Assembly (NCBI GenBank): GCA_023313575.1
Contig: JAJTTP010000001.1
Span: forward strand, 1,674,001-1,738,000
Length of the DNA: 64,000 bases
From: Eutypella sp. D-1
Lineage: Eukaryota; Ascomycota; Sordariomycetes; Xylariales; Diatrypaceae
Direction of reading: 5' to 3'
Both the position numbers and the translations under genes were made by a program. The notes under the pieces are model-generated. The model did not search any database, was not told the DNA's origin, and saw only the letters and a program-made list of their open reading frames with translations. This document shows, one piece after another, positions 47,301 to 59,721 of this stretch (within the stretch, counting starts at the first letter, position 1; the number at the start of each line of letters is the position of its first letter).

Positions 47301-50300
47301 GACCTCGGTATAAGGCGTCCAACGGCCACCCCTGTACGAGCTGACGGGTTTATTTTACGGATGTACGAAAGCCCTGCATGGACCCTTCCCTTCAGCCACC
47401 CCGGGCTGGGCGCTGACTCCGGGGAGAATAGGGTGCTGACTCCCGCGACTACCTTCACCACAGCTGCACCAGATGATGCGTCATGCAGGTCCGGCCGCCG
47501 CTCACCGAACGGGAGAGACTTTTTCGCAGCAACCAAAAAGGCACGGCAATGGCGGACACGCGCTCCCCGACAGCCCATCAGGGATATGTTATGTGAATAT
47601 AGAGTTATGTGCGTAAGTGCAGTTCGAAAAAAAGAATGCAGCTCGCCTAAGTTGCACAGATCAGGTCCCGACGCGCAGACTATATATTATTTATAGAGCG
47701 AAGAGTATTGGCTGGCGCTTGCCGAGCGGCCTGATACGCAAGAAGCTCGTATTATACGGCCCAGCAAAACCCCCGGTTAGACTAGAGTGTCCCGACAGGC
47801 CGGTGCGGCCAGCGCTTGGCCGATATATGTATTGGTCCGGGCCATTAGGCCCGCTCCTGTTCCTTGCATCGCGAACTCCGCAGAATTTTTTTTTCTTCTG
47901 GGGGGGGGGGGGGGGTAGTAAAAGATCGCATGAGTTGGTATCTTGGCCCCATTCCTACGAACCCTGCCATCTCTGAAATATTTCCCGCCACGGTGATGAC
48001 CGCCGAGATGAGACCCACTGGCAGACGAGCTTATAGAGATTTCAAGCTCGCTGCGGGCTTCACGTCCACGACACAACCCCAGGTCGTTGGGGACTAGTGT
48101 CTCCCATACTCCACGTCACTCTGGTTTGCCATGTAGACACATAAGACTTTCTCTGGTCGCCGCTTTGTTCCATAATATCCGGATCTTGTCTCTGCAACTA
48201 GCAGAACACAACCTCACACTTCGGGACCACCTTGGGTGTTTCTAGCTTTTGCAGTACTCACGATGCTCACCTTCGTGCGTGGTATGCCGCTGTCAGCTTT
48301 GGGGATCCTGCCTCGCTATCGGTGTCTGCGCGGTTTGATAGCTTATAGCATAGGTTGATGCAGGGGCTAGCTCGCACCCACAGGCTAGCCTTCGGCGAAG
48401 TGATCCGAGAGGCCTCATGCCGAGACACCTCTGTATGACAACACCTGACTAAAGCAAGAAAGGTAGACTAATTTGTATATGCACCTACTGTGTCTTATGA
48501 TCTAGACAATATCAAGGAAGCATGCTGTTATCATGATAATCAAGCACTATAAGTCAAAGCTAAGCAGCTCAAATGCGAAGGATGAGACTTCACCCTGATC
48601 TAGTTTGTTCGGGGCAGTCATGACCATAGAAGAACTCATCAAATCCAAACCCCGTGTCTCGTTATGATGTCCTTTAATATATGAGGATTCCTGCGTCGGG
48701 CGAATCTAGACCATATGAGCGATGCTTCCATGATAACACGGCAACGGCGATGATCACATGGCAACATGGGGGGTCTCAAGAAGCAGGTGACTCGTTATAG
48801 ACTTAGATCCACAGAATGCCCCTTCCAGCATGCCAGGAGAAGATGAAACGGCGTACATGTCTAACCAGATGACTAGTCTGGATAACATATTCAACATCTG
48901 AACTAAAAATATGACACCCGTCTGGGGAATGGAGGTACCACAAAGCCGTTGTCGATTGTCAATAGTATGTCTCATGCCAACCGTGGGTGCTAAAACTGAA
49001 TTAGCCCTATCCGTCCGCGACACGGCACCTCGAGTGATGATGTATTTGCATTCCAGAAGTTGACATCAACCCCTAGGACCGACCTATCATGGGATGCTTC
49101 CTGCTCACGTCACGACATCGAGACGCTTGTTGATGGGCAGCCAGGAAGCCTGACATATCCTGAGGGTGCCTTTACTGGCAAATTGACCTGGCGTATTGAG
49201 CCCACGACGGAGAGGCATGGGATGAGTCGTCTCTGCATGTGGGAGCGGGTTGGTATCCTCGTCGGAAGCATTTTCCGAGTAATAGCAGCCGGAGATATAT
49301 GTGGATGAGAATGATAAGTGTGCTTATTATATCTTGCACTCGGCTCGAGGGGATAGAGCGTCGGGCCGTACATCTTATTTGTATGAGTCCCATGTGTAGG
49401 TTTCTTTATAGTCTTTCGTATCGTCGTTATTCATCCCCCAGGAGCTCGTAGGGCGACAATCTTGATGTGATGATACACAGGGCTGCAAAGAGCTCATACT
49501 GCTTCGTCTCTGCTGGCCTCGCATAGGGCATGGACAACAGATCTCCTCGAATTCGAAGGGAACCCTATATGCAATCGTCCTGTAATGCGGGCCCGTTATA
49601 TCGTGCCGTCACGAGAGAACAGGAGCCCGAACGGCGGCAGAGTTCAAGCTCCAGCTCCTTTTTACGGGCTACGATAAAGTGGCCTTCCATGAGCTAGAGA
49701 GCACTGGACTCCCTGGTTCTGGGATCTGGAAGGGGGCATAATTTGGTATACATTCGACTTCTATTCCTACACTACTTAGGGATCAGGCTGCTGCCTTCTA
49801 TCACTACCCTCTCACTCTAGCCCAACCCCTCGATTCACGTTGACATGTTGCCGGAGATCATATATCAAACCCACTTCGTTCTGTAGCTGGCGTCAAAAAG
49901 GGTCGACGAGGTAGCTTTCATCGCGGCCACCGCCCGATGCCCCTCCATCGATTCTCAACTATAATCGCTACGGCTTCGCGACTCTCGCATGGCTGTGCCA
50001 TGGGGTTTACCCATCTCAGGACCCAAAAAGTAGGTATGTGGACATGAACTCCGTGGAGCCAGGAAACACACTGAAGCCGGGTGGTCATAGATCTAATCTG
50101 GCGGGAGGCGGGGGCGCTGAAGAATAAAGGCATGAATACCAATGTAAATTCACTCAGATAACTAGAATCAAAGAATTCATTGTCGCCTAAGACCTGGGGG
50201 GTTCAAGGTGGTGTATGGATTCCTTTCCCCGTAGAAGTCATGCCTGCGTGGGGGGTCGCTGGCACCGCGACGGACCGAGTCACAAACGGAGTCTCTTTGA

Positions 50301-50837
50301 GGCCTCTTGCGAGCTCGTAGATGTCTATGGGTGAACGATGTCTAGAACGTGCAATGGTCAAGCCTCACCATGAACATTTTTAGAACTAATGTTGATAGTG
50401 CACATATAACAAGGCCTGAGTGACATCTCAGCCGGTTCCTTGAGCAAAGTGGGTGTATTCCCTCGTGGATGGCCCAGAACAACGCCCGCCACCTAGCCGG
50501 CGCCTCGAACCGTCCAGTCAATTTTAGGCAATGTAGACTAGGAAGTCTGCGACCAGGTATCAAGACCAGAATGGTCCTTAAATGCTCTGCAGGCCTCCAG
50601 CCCTCTTATATGGATGAAGCCTCCCCGACGGGATTGACTTGCCCTAAAGCAGGCCCTCCCCCAAAGCTCTCGGCCACACGAGAAGGATGGGCACCATTTC
50701 TCGTCCGGCCCTCATCCACGTCTCATTAAGAAACGACATCGCGTGAGTTCCACGAGTAGGGCATTTCTTGAACTGTATTTCTCGCGCGCCTCGGCACCAC
50801 TTGCCATCATTTCGGCGTTTATCAGCCACGTGAGAAG

Positions 50838-50856
50838 TTTTTTTTTTTTTTTTTTT
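50838..50856. repeat. T19 homopolymer
   Basis: Nineteen consecutive T on the plus strand directly after CACGTGAGAAG; no other terminal features of a retroposed sequence are visible around it. Confidence 0.9.
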
Positions 50857-53194
50857 AAAGAAACCAAACTGACCTTGCCCGGGACTGCAAGTCAGCCAGC
50901 CACCCGCGCACTGCGAATTTTGAGGCTGAGCACTTGCTCCTACCTAGGTACCTTAGATAGATACCGGAGGAGAGAGCTAGAGAGCCTGGTGAATTGGAGT
51001 AAGTGGTAAGAAATTCAGAACCGGGGAAGAGGGGAAAGGAAGATCCGTCTCGCATACCGGGTAACGGGTTTGTAATACGTGTGACTACCGAACAGTTTAC
51101 GGCGTACGGGACGGGGAGCGCTCAGAAGGGGGGAGGGGAAGAAAAATACATGAGTACGCGTTTGTAGAACTTCTTTGTACACTACGTAATGATGCTACCG
51201 TGCCGCTCCGCGAAACCCCATTTTGGAAATCCGCGGTGGATCCCATGGCTCGTTTAGGCGAAGGATAGACCCTTAAGCTACCCTACTGGGCAGTGCTATG
51301 GGGGCCTGTGGCGCTGTAATAAGTAGTGGATATGCATGGTTGCATGGTAAGCTTCCAACTGTACTTCCCGAGTCCTACCTACCAACCAGCCTGCCAGCCA
51401 ACCTACTTACGGATATGTAGTTACATGTCCATGAGATGGGGGCCGGCGACGAGTGTGTGATCGTACAATGGAAAGTGCCGACGTCGTTCAACGACCAGCA
51501 GCCCTATGTGATTCACTGGCAGAACTGGCAGGAAAAACCAGCGGAATGTAAGGATATATGCCGAGGGAGGTCTTTCGATCTCGGATCGAACTGCCATCCA
51601 CAAACTCGGTATCAATATAAGCGGCCTTACGAAGGAGTAGGGTTTCCCGTATTCGTCACCCTCAGTAGTGAAATAAATATTATCATGCGATTTCAATGTA
51701 AGGGTCATCCTATGTAGGTTGCTAGAGTAGGTATTGGAGATTGGAAGATTGGCAAGGTTGGATCACGTCAGTGGGACGGTGGACCTGCGGACCAGGTGGA
51801 TAAGGCCCCGGGGGGCTTAACCTTTTAAGCACCGGGATGACATATGCCTGTTTGTTGATATATCCTCTGATTGGCCTGGGATTTTGTGGCTTTGAAGAGC
51901 GGGTTGGCTGGGTTGGTCTCGAACCGTCCACCACCGTCTCCGGCTTTACTACATACCTGCATACCTAGGTAATGTACCTATTCGTTGCGCCTCCCTCGAG
52001 GTCCACGCTGTCCTAAAGGCGAAGGAGGCATGGGGTAGGATTAGCTATAAAAAAGGTCTTAGGACAGAGAGGCACTGAGCCACTCGGAATAGCTCAGTGA
52101 TGATGGTTGACTGGATCAATACCGTTGTGATTTGACAACCCGCTCCAATCAGTACTAGCTTCTAAACCAGCCCGATAAATGTGTTGTAACTGCAGAGTGA
52201 TGATCGACTGAAAGAGCAAATCTGGGGTTATACATGGTCCCCGGTGCCGTCATGATCACCTATCCGGACCTCTCTTTGGGGGAAGATGGCTTGTTAGATG
52301 TAGGTAGGAATTGAGATGGTATTGGGCATCCGACTGTCAACGTTAAGAGGGGATGAAGGCTGGAGAAGTGAGTAAATGTGACCGGCGATATATCAATACT
52401 GCAGTAGTAAGTAATAGTGTAGCTTAGGCATAAGTATGTCACAAAAGCTGTCAGATCAGAGTTGGTGGTAACGTATTATTGATATTCCATGCTAGCTAGT
52501 ATCAATAGATGCTTGATAACATGCACATGAGGAACATTCATTGCCCATTGCAAGGTTGTTTCTTCCCCTACGTAAGGAGGTATCTGCGTACATATGTAGG
52601 TATGCTGGCTGGTCAAGCTAAACAATGTCAACTTGGAGAAAGCAATGTTCAATACTATATGGGTAGGGCTCCCGATAAAGATGGAAGTTTCAGAGCAATA
52701 TCACATTGAGAGACGGTAGGAGGATGACGAGATGGAGAGCAAGTCGATAGTGCAGAGAAGGACTTCTTCGGCGATCTCATCATTTTGAGCTGCCAGGCTG
52801 CCCGCGTACCCGCGAAGGTTAAACTGCTAACATACATGTATTATTTATATTCATCCATCGCTTATTATCCATTGGATGCGACCTTGAAAGTATGTACCCT
52901 ATTACTGGGCAATGTTGAAGCTAGCAGGCCAGACACCTGTCTACCGTAAGCCCGGGTCCTCCAATCGGAGTGCGGAGGGGGGGCTTGGGGGGGAAGATGC
53001 CAGCCAGCAACTCCCCAAAAATACTGCTTCGTAAAAAAAAAAGGTCCACTGCCACTGCCACAGTGGATTCGGGGATAGGTTGGCTTCAACGTAAGGTAGT
53101 CTGATAGTAAGTGACTTTGATCTACTTGTTATCTCCATACACTATCTGGTTAGTATGGTTGGCTGGGTACTGTACCTGCTTATCAAGCTCTATC

Positions 53195-53310
53195 TATGCA
53201 TGTACCTAGGTAGGTACATTGTAGTTGGGTCAACCGGGAGGGGGTCCAAGCTCGTCAGCTCTACCTACGGTACCTATTACCTACCTCTAGGTACATTAAG
53301 CCCGGGTAGG
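53195..53310. repeat. Cluster of CTAGGTAC-type words
   Basis: Contains TACCTAGGTAGGTAC, TACGGTACCTATTACCTACC, CTCTAGGTAC and GGTAGGTAC within about 115 bases. The same vocabulary recurs at many intergenic sites in this window. Confidence 0.7.
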
Positions 53311-53375
53311 TACACATAGTTAGCACATGTAGGGCAGTATCTATGTTATGTACCTGGGTAATCAGCCAGAAAACG

Positions 53376-53465
53376 CCTCCTTCTCCGCCTCTCTCTGTTT
53401 CTCTCTCTCTACTCTCTCTCCCCCTTCCGTCTCTTTCTCTCTCTCCCGCCTTCGCCTTCGCCTCA
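53376..53465 (+). promoter_or_regulatory. CT-rich promoter tract of the C2H2 gene
   Basis: Almost pure pyrimidine stretch of CTCTCT and TTCTCC units, about 590-680 bases before the C2H2 start codon. By position and composition it is probably close to the transcription start; this is inference. Confidence 0.4.
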
Positions 53466-53943
53466 AACTCAACCTTAAACCTTGAAAGGTTGCCCGCTCT
53501 TTTTTTTTTCTGCCACTTCTCTGCCACTTCTGCTCATCCACACCCCCCCCAAACACCACCACAATTACTCTACTTACTATTACTATTACCACTACCACCA
53601 CCACACACACCATCTTCCGACCTTTGCGGCTCAGTCACCCATCCATCGTCGTCGGTGGTTCTTCAATTTCAACCGCGACAACATAATAACAACCCTATAA
53701 CTTGGTACAACCTAGTTACTCAATCTTCTTGTCGTTTTCCTCCCTCCTCAAAACTTCATCGTAGTAATAAGGTCAAAATTTAATTGATAGGATAAACTAC
53801 CTATCCCGTCTTTAAATAAATAAATTGAGGCCCAAGCTCCGTGACGCGGTCTATCGCGAAGCATCAACAATAATACAATCATCGTCAACAGCCACGGTCT
53901 CCAGCCACACATACAGCCTCGTCATCATTTCAAAGCTTAAGCG

Positions 53944-54038
53944 ATGCGCTTTTGATGCGCAACGAGCTCCCTGGGCTATTCTTTGAGGTCGCCTTTTTTA
54001 CTTATATTTTGTACGATATTCAATTGTGTTGCTCGTGA
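53944..54038 (+). promoter_or_regulatory. Two overlapping upstream ORFs before the C2H2 gene
   Basis: A three-codon uORF (53944-53955, ATG CGC TTT TGA) overlaps by one base a second uORF (53955-54038, 27 codons plus stop) in the arrangement TGATG. The second stop lies 15 bases before the main ATG at 54054. If these bases are in the mature leader, the uORFs should limit translation of the zinc-finger protein. A leader intron could remove them; no transcript data are available here. Confidence 0.5.
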
Positions 54039-54053
54039 TCATTGCCCAAACTC

Positions 54054-56138
54054 ATGGCGTCCGAAAAAGGTCCCGTCGTTACGGAAGCCCCGCTTCCTCC
54101 ATCAACCTCTCCTCAGCCTTCGAGTCCACCGACCTCCTCTGCGGCTTTGGCAACCGCTCCCCCATCAGATTCCGCATCAGCTTCCGCTCCTGTATCTGTC
54201 GAGACCCTGAAGGCGGAAGCTGCACGAGCCACTCAGTCCTTGAAACGCCAGCGAGAGGCAACCCCTACCTCGCCGACCTCTGCCGCACTTGCACAGCTCA
54301 ACCCTGACTTATCGCCCACCAAGGCTGCTAGGATTGCTGGTTTAGCCTCGCGACGCTCCCCGGCACCTTTGACCGGTGCTGCAGCCTTGGAGGACGAACG
54401 GCGCAGAGAGGAAGAGCAATATAAACTTCAAGTGTCTGGTGCGAGCGAGAATCCGGCTTATAAGGTGCAGTCCGAGTTAATGTCTGCTGGTGCTTTGGCA
54501 ATGAGTCGTTCACAGGACGGGCCCGGTAGTGGCAGCAGCGATGCGCAGTCTGTCGCTCCCACCTCCGCCTCATCGATTTCCAATCCAGCCACAACGGCGA
54601 CGGCGACAACGGCAGACACCACAATGACAGACACTGCACCGGCGGACACTGCTGCGACAGAAACCGCTGCTGCAGAGTCCGCTACGGCAGACACGTCCGC
54701 CACGACAACAGCCACTGCGGCAGATGCGGACGCCAAGGCGGAAGTAAGCCCGCAAAGCGCGACCAGTGCCGCAAGTCTTGGTAGTGCCGGAGCGCCTATA
54801 ACCGAGAGTCCGGCGTCTATGGAGGTTGATGGGCGTAATGACCAAGGGAGCTTCGGTACGCAACCACCAGCGCCAATGGAGGAGAACAAAGGAACTTCGT
54901 TGTCGTATCCTGGGATGGGCCAGTCCACCCCCCAATTGCCTCTTCCAACCCGCGACCTAAGCCTCCCGGTAACTCCGAGGTCACCTAACTCTAAGAAACA
55001 CAAGTGCCCTTACTGCGAGACCGAGTTTACGCGCCACCACAATCTAAAAAGTCATCTCTTGACTCATAGTCAAGAGAAGCCCTATGTTTGCCAGACATGT
55101 CAGATGCGTTTCCGTCGACTGCACGATCTGAAACGCCACAGTAAACTTCACACCGGAGAAAAACCACACGTATGTCCCAAATGCGATCGGAAATTCGCTC
55201 GGGGCGATGCTCTTGCTCGCCATAGCAAGGGCCCAGGAGGCTGTGTCGGCCGTCGGAGTAGTATGGGGAGCTCATTCTTGGGTGACGAGGATCTGGAAGG
55301 GTCTAGTCGGATTGATGGCGATACGACGATGACGGATGCCGGATACGATGGACTCGATATTACCGAGGAAGAGCGACGGCGGCTCGGTGTGTCAGCCATT
55401 AAGGCTCAACATGTACAAGGTAATTCGACTACCCCTGCCGGATGCGCTCCGTATTCACAAAACAACCTTATTCTAGGCTCCAACTCTGGGCGGTTATACC
55501 CGCCTAACGCCGAGCATGGCTCCGCGAGTTCACGCGCCTCGCACACGCCCGGGACGAGCATCTCCTCTATACCAGTTGCAGGCGGAAACGCCTCAATGTA
55601 CCCACCGGGCGCCATAACCGAGAGCCCCAAGCCGCTTAGCCCCGGTATGCAGGGCCACGACGCGGCAGGCGCTAATGCGCAGCACTTTGCCCGTCACCAG
55701 GGAGACCGACAAACGCCACCAGGTTCGTATCTACTTCCCTTTAAAAGGAAACCGCACTTGACTTGCCACTAAAACGACGTAGTACCTCATATCGCAGCAG
55801 AGGTTGTCCAATATGCTGCTTCACACGCCGGCGCTCCTGGCTCGCAGCCGCCCACCGCTAATGCGGGATCCGGAGGAGCTGCCCCTGAGGCACCGAACGC
55901 CACTGGCCAAAACGGCAGCGGCGACAGCACGAGTAACAATATCTTTGCAACAGACCATGGCGTCTGGGTATACATCCAGAGTCTCGAAGAGCAGTTTAAG
56001 CAGCTGAGCGAGCGCGTCCAGACCATGGAGACAACTGAAAGAACACAAGAGCAGCAAATAGCTTACCTCACGAACCAGGTGACCCTTCTACGTCAACAGC
56101 TCGATGAAACATCCGAGACGGCCAAAAAGACCGATTAG
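54054..56138 (+). CDS. C2H2 zinc-finger transcription factor
   Basis: Two exons, 54054-55722 and 55798-56138 (75-base intron, donor GTTCGT, acceptor CGCAG), give 669 residues. The N-terminal 300 residues are disordered and Ser/Ala/Thr/Pro-rich, with a near-continuous Ala/Thr/Asp tract at about 180-230; within them KAARIAGLASRRSPAPLTG and ALEDERRREEEQYKLQ look conserved. Three zinc fingers follow from about residue 318: CPYCETEFTRHHNLKSHLLTH, CQTCQMRFRRLHDLKRHSKLH and CPKCDRKFARGDALARHSK ending in GPGGC, the last a C2HC variant; linkers HSQEKPYV and HTGEKPHV are standard. The second exon encodes a C-terminal coiled coil (SLEEQFKQLSERVQTME, then QQIAYLTNQVTLLRQQL), suggesting dimerisation. It should be a nuclear DNA-binding regulator; yeast Rgm1-like annotation is possible but I do not insist on it. 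Translation may be restrained by the two uORFs upstream. Confidence 0.9.
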
Positions 56139-57559
56139 ATCACGCTGCCATCTCAGATATGAGGAGCACAAATGTTTATCATATATGTGTCTTGGCTTAC
56201 ATCCTCGACTATCGTCACCTGTTCTCATCTACCCACACCACATATCCCTACGATCGTGAACCTTGTGTCGATATGCTCACTGCGAGATTCTCAAAACCTT
56301 ATTCTCAGGTAACCAGGGCGAAGTGAACGGCACTCGAAGAATCCGCTATAAGAAGCGTTTATATGTGAAGATCGAAAATATCAGAAATACGAACCAGGTA
56401 TATGGTATATAAATGCCGTATTCCTGCCCCGACTTTGGCAGGAAGAAGCTCCCCTGGGAACCTCATTGAAGACTGAATACCACTGCTATGTTTGGTGGGC
56501 GGAGGTGGGTGGCGTTGACTTTACACCAGGGCAGGGGATCATTCCCACCAAAAGTTGTTGATTTCGATGTGTGGCTGGAGGGCGCGTCGAGGACTCTCGT
56601 TTTCCCTTTGATGATATCCCTTGGGAGTTGGCCGGCTCTCAAGATACGCGCGAGATTATTTCCTCTTTCTTCCTCTCTTTTCAAGAGCCCCACCCCTTTT
56701 TTACCTAGCGACGCTTAAGTATCTGTATAATAGTTTTTACCGTAAGGAGGAAGGTGAATTTTTCATGGTGGGATGAAATACGGCCTCTTGCATTATTAAT
56801 ATCAATCAAAACCTTTAATCAACTCTTAGGACCAAACACGTAACTGAGTGTGTAGCTGGCTGTCCGGTTTAGATCTTAGATGTCAAAGTGACCCAAGCTG
56901 ATGTAGGACTAAACATAACCCAGCTATACAAGACTAGACGGAAGCAGGCAAAGGCAATATGTTGCTGACGAGCGTAAGTATAGGTAACGATAGTGAGGCC
57001 AACCAGCTGACCAGCTATGGAAATGCCAGCAGACCCGTATGGATAGCATCTGACTACGCCAGCTTTTCAGTGAGAGGCGCTCCAGGGACCAAGGGGCCAA
57101 GGGGCCAAGGGGTAAGCAAGGCAAGAGTGTTGGCCGATGTGGCTGTGCAGCTGACAGAACTGTGACAGCAGCTGGAGCGCTGAGCGTTGCTCTTGCCCCG
57201 AAACCGTTCATTGGAAGTACCATAGGTACTTAGGTACAGCTTTCGCGCACAGACCACCACCACACAAACACAAGGTGCTTGTCCGAATTTCCGCCGCACG
57301 TTTTCTAGTTCCGATAAGATAAGAGAAATCACGTGTGGTCGGTTTTGCGAGGGCTGCTAGCTCCACTCCCAATTACCAAACCCACAAAGTCCACTGGCCT
57401 TTTTTTTTTATGCGTTTTCCCATATCGAACCCCACGCAACCATTAAGAAACTTCTAAACCCTTGATTGAACATTCCGCTCTCCTCGACCCCCCCAAGACA
57501 AGACAAGACCATCGACAAGCGAAACCTTCCTTTCCACGACATTCAACCAAACCGCAATC
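56139..57559. other. Intergenic between C2H2 gene and RPS15
   Basis: Contains the C2H2 3' region, GGGACCAAGGGGCCAAGGGGCC-type tandem units near 57086-57110 and, in the last 250 bases, the RPS15 promoter with a CACGTG site and two GATAA words. No other gene seen. Confidence 0.55.
57313..57335 (+). promoter_or_regulatory. GATAA pair and CACGTG E-box in the RPS15 promoter
   Basis: GATAAGATAAG starts at 57313 and TCACGTGT (core CACGTG 57330-57335) follows, about 225 bases before the RPS15 ATG. CACGTG is the core bound by Cbf1-type bHLH factors, which control ribosomal protein genes in several ascomycetes. The assignment rests only on sequence and position. Confidence 0.4.
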
Positions 57560-58497
57560 ATGGCTGACGACCCCGATTACGTATGTTGAGATTTTTCTTT
57601 CTTCGCTCTCTCCCTGGCATCTTCCCCGGCATCATCCCCATCGCCTACACGCACGATGACCCCGAAATGAAACAAAAAACGAAAAAAAAAAAAAATGGCT
57701 TTGGGGCGGACTTGACGGAGCTTAGGGACAGCATGAGAACTGACTTGATGATAATAAAATTTTAGAACGCCGAGGAGGCCGCCGAGCTCAAGAAGAAAAG
57801 GCAGTTCCGCAAGTTTTCCTACCGAGGAATCGATCTTGATGCGTACGTCTCCACGTTTTCGTCCTTTCGTCTTCTTCCTACCACGAGAACAATTCATCTT
57901 GCACGCTGCACCGTGCACCCGATACCACTCCTCAATCGCGCGAGACAGAATCTAAAATCTGGAATCTGGAATTTCGTTGGAAACCAAAACCGAGAGACTA
58001 ACCTCGTTTCACACCACCTATATATAGCCTTCTGGACCTTGACTCCGAGCAGCTCCGAGATGTCGTCCACGCCCGTGCCCGCCGCCGAATCAACCGGGGT
58101 CTGAAGCGGAAGCCCATGGGCCTGATCAAGAAGCTGCGCAAGGCCAAGCAGAACGCCAAGCCCAACGAGAAGCCCGACCTCGTCAAGACTCACCTCCGAG
58201 ACATGATTGTCGTCCCCGAGATGATCGGCAGCGTCATCGGTATCTACTCCGGCAAGGAGTTCAACCAGGTCGAAGTCCGACCCGAGATGGTCGGCCACTA
58301 CCTTGGCGAATTCTCCATCTCATAGTAGGTCTCCCCCTCCTCCCCTCCTCCCGGGGGCGTCGGATCGCACGATGATAGAAACGTTATATACATTATACAT
58401 GGGGGATCGGGGCTAACAACCGCACAGCAAGCCTGTCAAGCACGGTCGGCCGGGTATCGGTGCCACCCACTCTTCTCGTTTCATCCCTCTGAAGTAA
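57560..58497 (+). CDS. rps15: 40S ribosomal protein uS19 (RPS15)
   Basis: Four exons: 57560-57580, 57766-57842, 58028-58324, 58428-58497, giving 154 residues, normal for the family. The seven-codon first exon (MADDPDY) and two 185-base introns near the 5' end are typical of fungal ribosomal protein genes. The second exon has [19 protein letters not shown]; the third [20 protein letters not shown] and [18 protein letters not shown], then [20 protein letters not shown] and [16 protein letters not shown]; the fourth [21 protein letters not shown]. uS19 sits in the head of the small ribosomal subunit near the decoding site and is needed for late 40S maturation and export. All junctions keep phase (0, 2, 2). 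Expression is presumably high and growth-regulated. It converges on the complex I gene. Identity is essentially certain. Confidence 0.98.
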
Positions 58498-59721
58498 ACT
58501 CTGGAAAGGATATATGGAGGGGTCCTTGCATTCATATGGTCTAGGCGAACGGAATGGTCTTTGTGCGCGATAGGGTTGGGGCCGATGACAGTGCCTTCTT
58601 GTCGCAATGCGCGCTACATGATAAATGAATGAAATCGTCATGCGCTGAAATGGAAATTAAACAAAAAGGCGTTCTCTCAAAAACTGTATGCATGTGAACC
58701 GAACTAATTGTCTCATTTGTGCCCCATGCCCAAATAACGACGGGATAACCCTCAAACGTATGCGGCCTCCGAGTAGAATGGTGTGCTCCCGTAAGAATTG
58801 GCCTAGAAAACACAAGGGTTTTCCCTCTATTGGCGAAGGATATCAGCGATGATGCCCAGCCATGAACGATACGCCACCTGGACAGTAATCGCTCAGGACC
58901 TTTCTGATAATGGTGAGGAAGAGGGAGTTGTCTAGCTCAACTATAGCTGTGTACACACACACACCACACACATAGACATACACATATATACACATACGCA
59001 TTACCCAAAGTCGAACGGGACATCGTGACAGCAAACCCACACAGTATCTTCAAGGCGTTTTCTAGTATGGTATATTACTTACGTCGCTTAGCCAAAGCAT
59101 GATAGGGCAAAAAGGATTGTGATGCTCCCCGGCTGGTGGTGATGGCACGGTAAAATATTGGGGGGAATATGTGTATCAATTTTCTTACTGGGCAGTGCGT
59201 ATGTATAGCTACTTTTCTCCTCTTCTTCTTCTCTTAGAGGCCTGTATCTAAAGCCCCTCCCGCCCTCGTCCCAACAAGGGACGAGAAAAGTAGAGGTAGT
59301 CCCCGGCAGCTTCGGTCGTAGGGTCAGGACAGACACACTCTCATTGTTACAGCGCAGCTTAGCCAGTGTCAATCAATGTCAGCCGCTCGGGCGATGATTT
59401 TTTCTGCTTATATAGTGCTGTATCTTAGGTAACAGGAGGCGCACGCACATTGATCACATCACATCAAGGCACCGTTCCATTCGCACAGGTTCTTCTTCCC
59501 AAGGCTGTATAGATAAAGCAAGGAGATCATTAGCTGGGGTGTCAAATCAATTGGGAAAGGCTATCAGGGGGAGGAGAAGGTCGGTGTTGATTCTTCTCGT
59601 CTCGCCCGTATCTCTTCTCTCTCTCTACTATTCTTCTACGTGTGGTGCTATGTACATTGTATTGTTTTTTTCTTTTTGGGCCAGTTTTTTGTAGGATCGT
59701 TATGTCCCACCACGCGGTGTC
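58498..59721. other. Convergent 3' region between RPS15 and complex I gene
   Basis: 1.2 kb of terminator space with a CA-rich stretch ACACACACACACC near 58952-58964 and TTCTTCTTC runs near 59220. Frames here lack coding character. No RNA gene recognised. Confidence 0.55.

Larger units (their letters stand above)
44307..54053. other. Gene desert, 9.7 kb
   Basis: The longest stretch without a recognisable gene. It holds the 5' region of the SUN gene, G and T homopolymers (16 G at 47900-47915; 19 T at 50838-50856), CTAGGTAC-type clusters (about 45475-45510, 50940-50965, 51950-51985, 53195-53310) and CAGGCCAGACAGGCCAGAC units near 45076. A 321-codon open frame at 46734-47696 and an overlapping sense/antisense pair at 51421-51717 are long for chance but show no domain and no codon bias. 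I could not find transposase, reverse transcriptase or helicase remnants. Confidence 0.5.
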
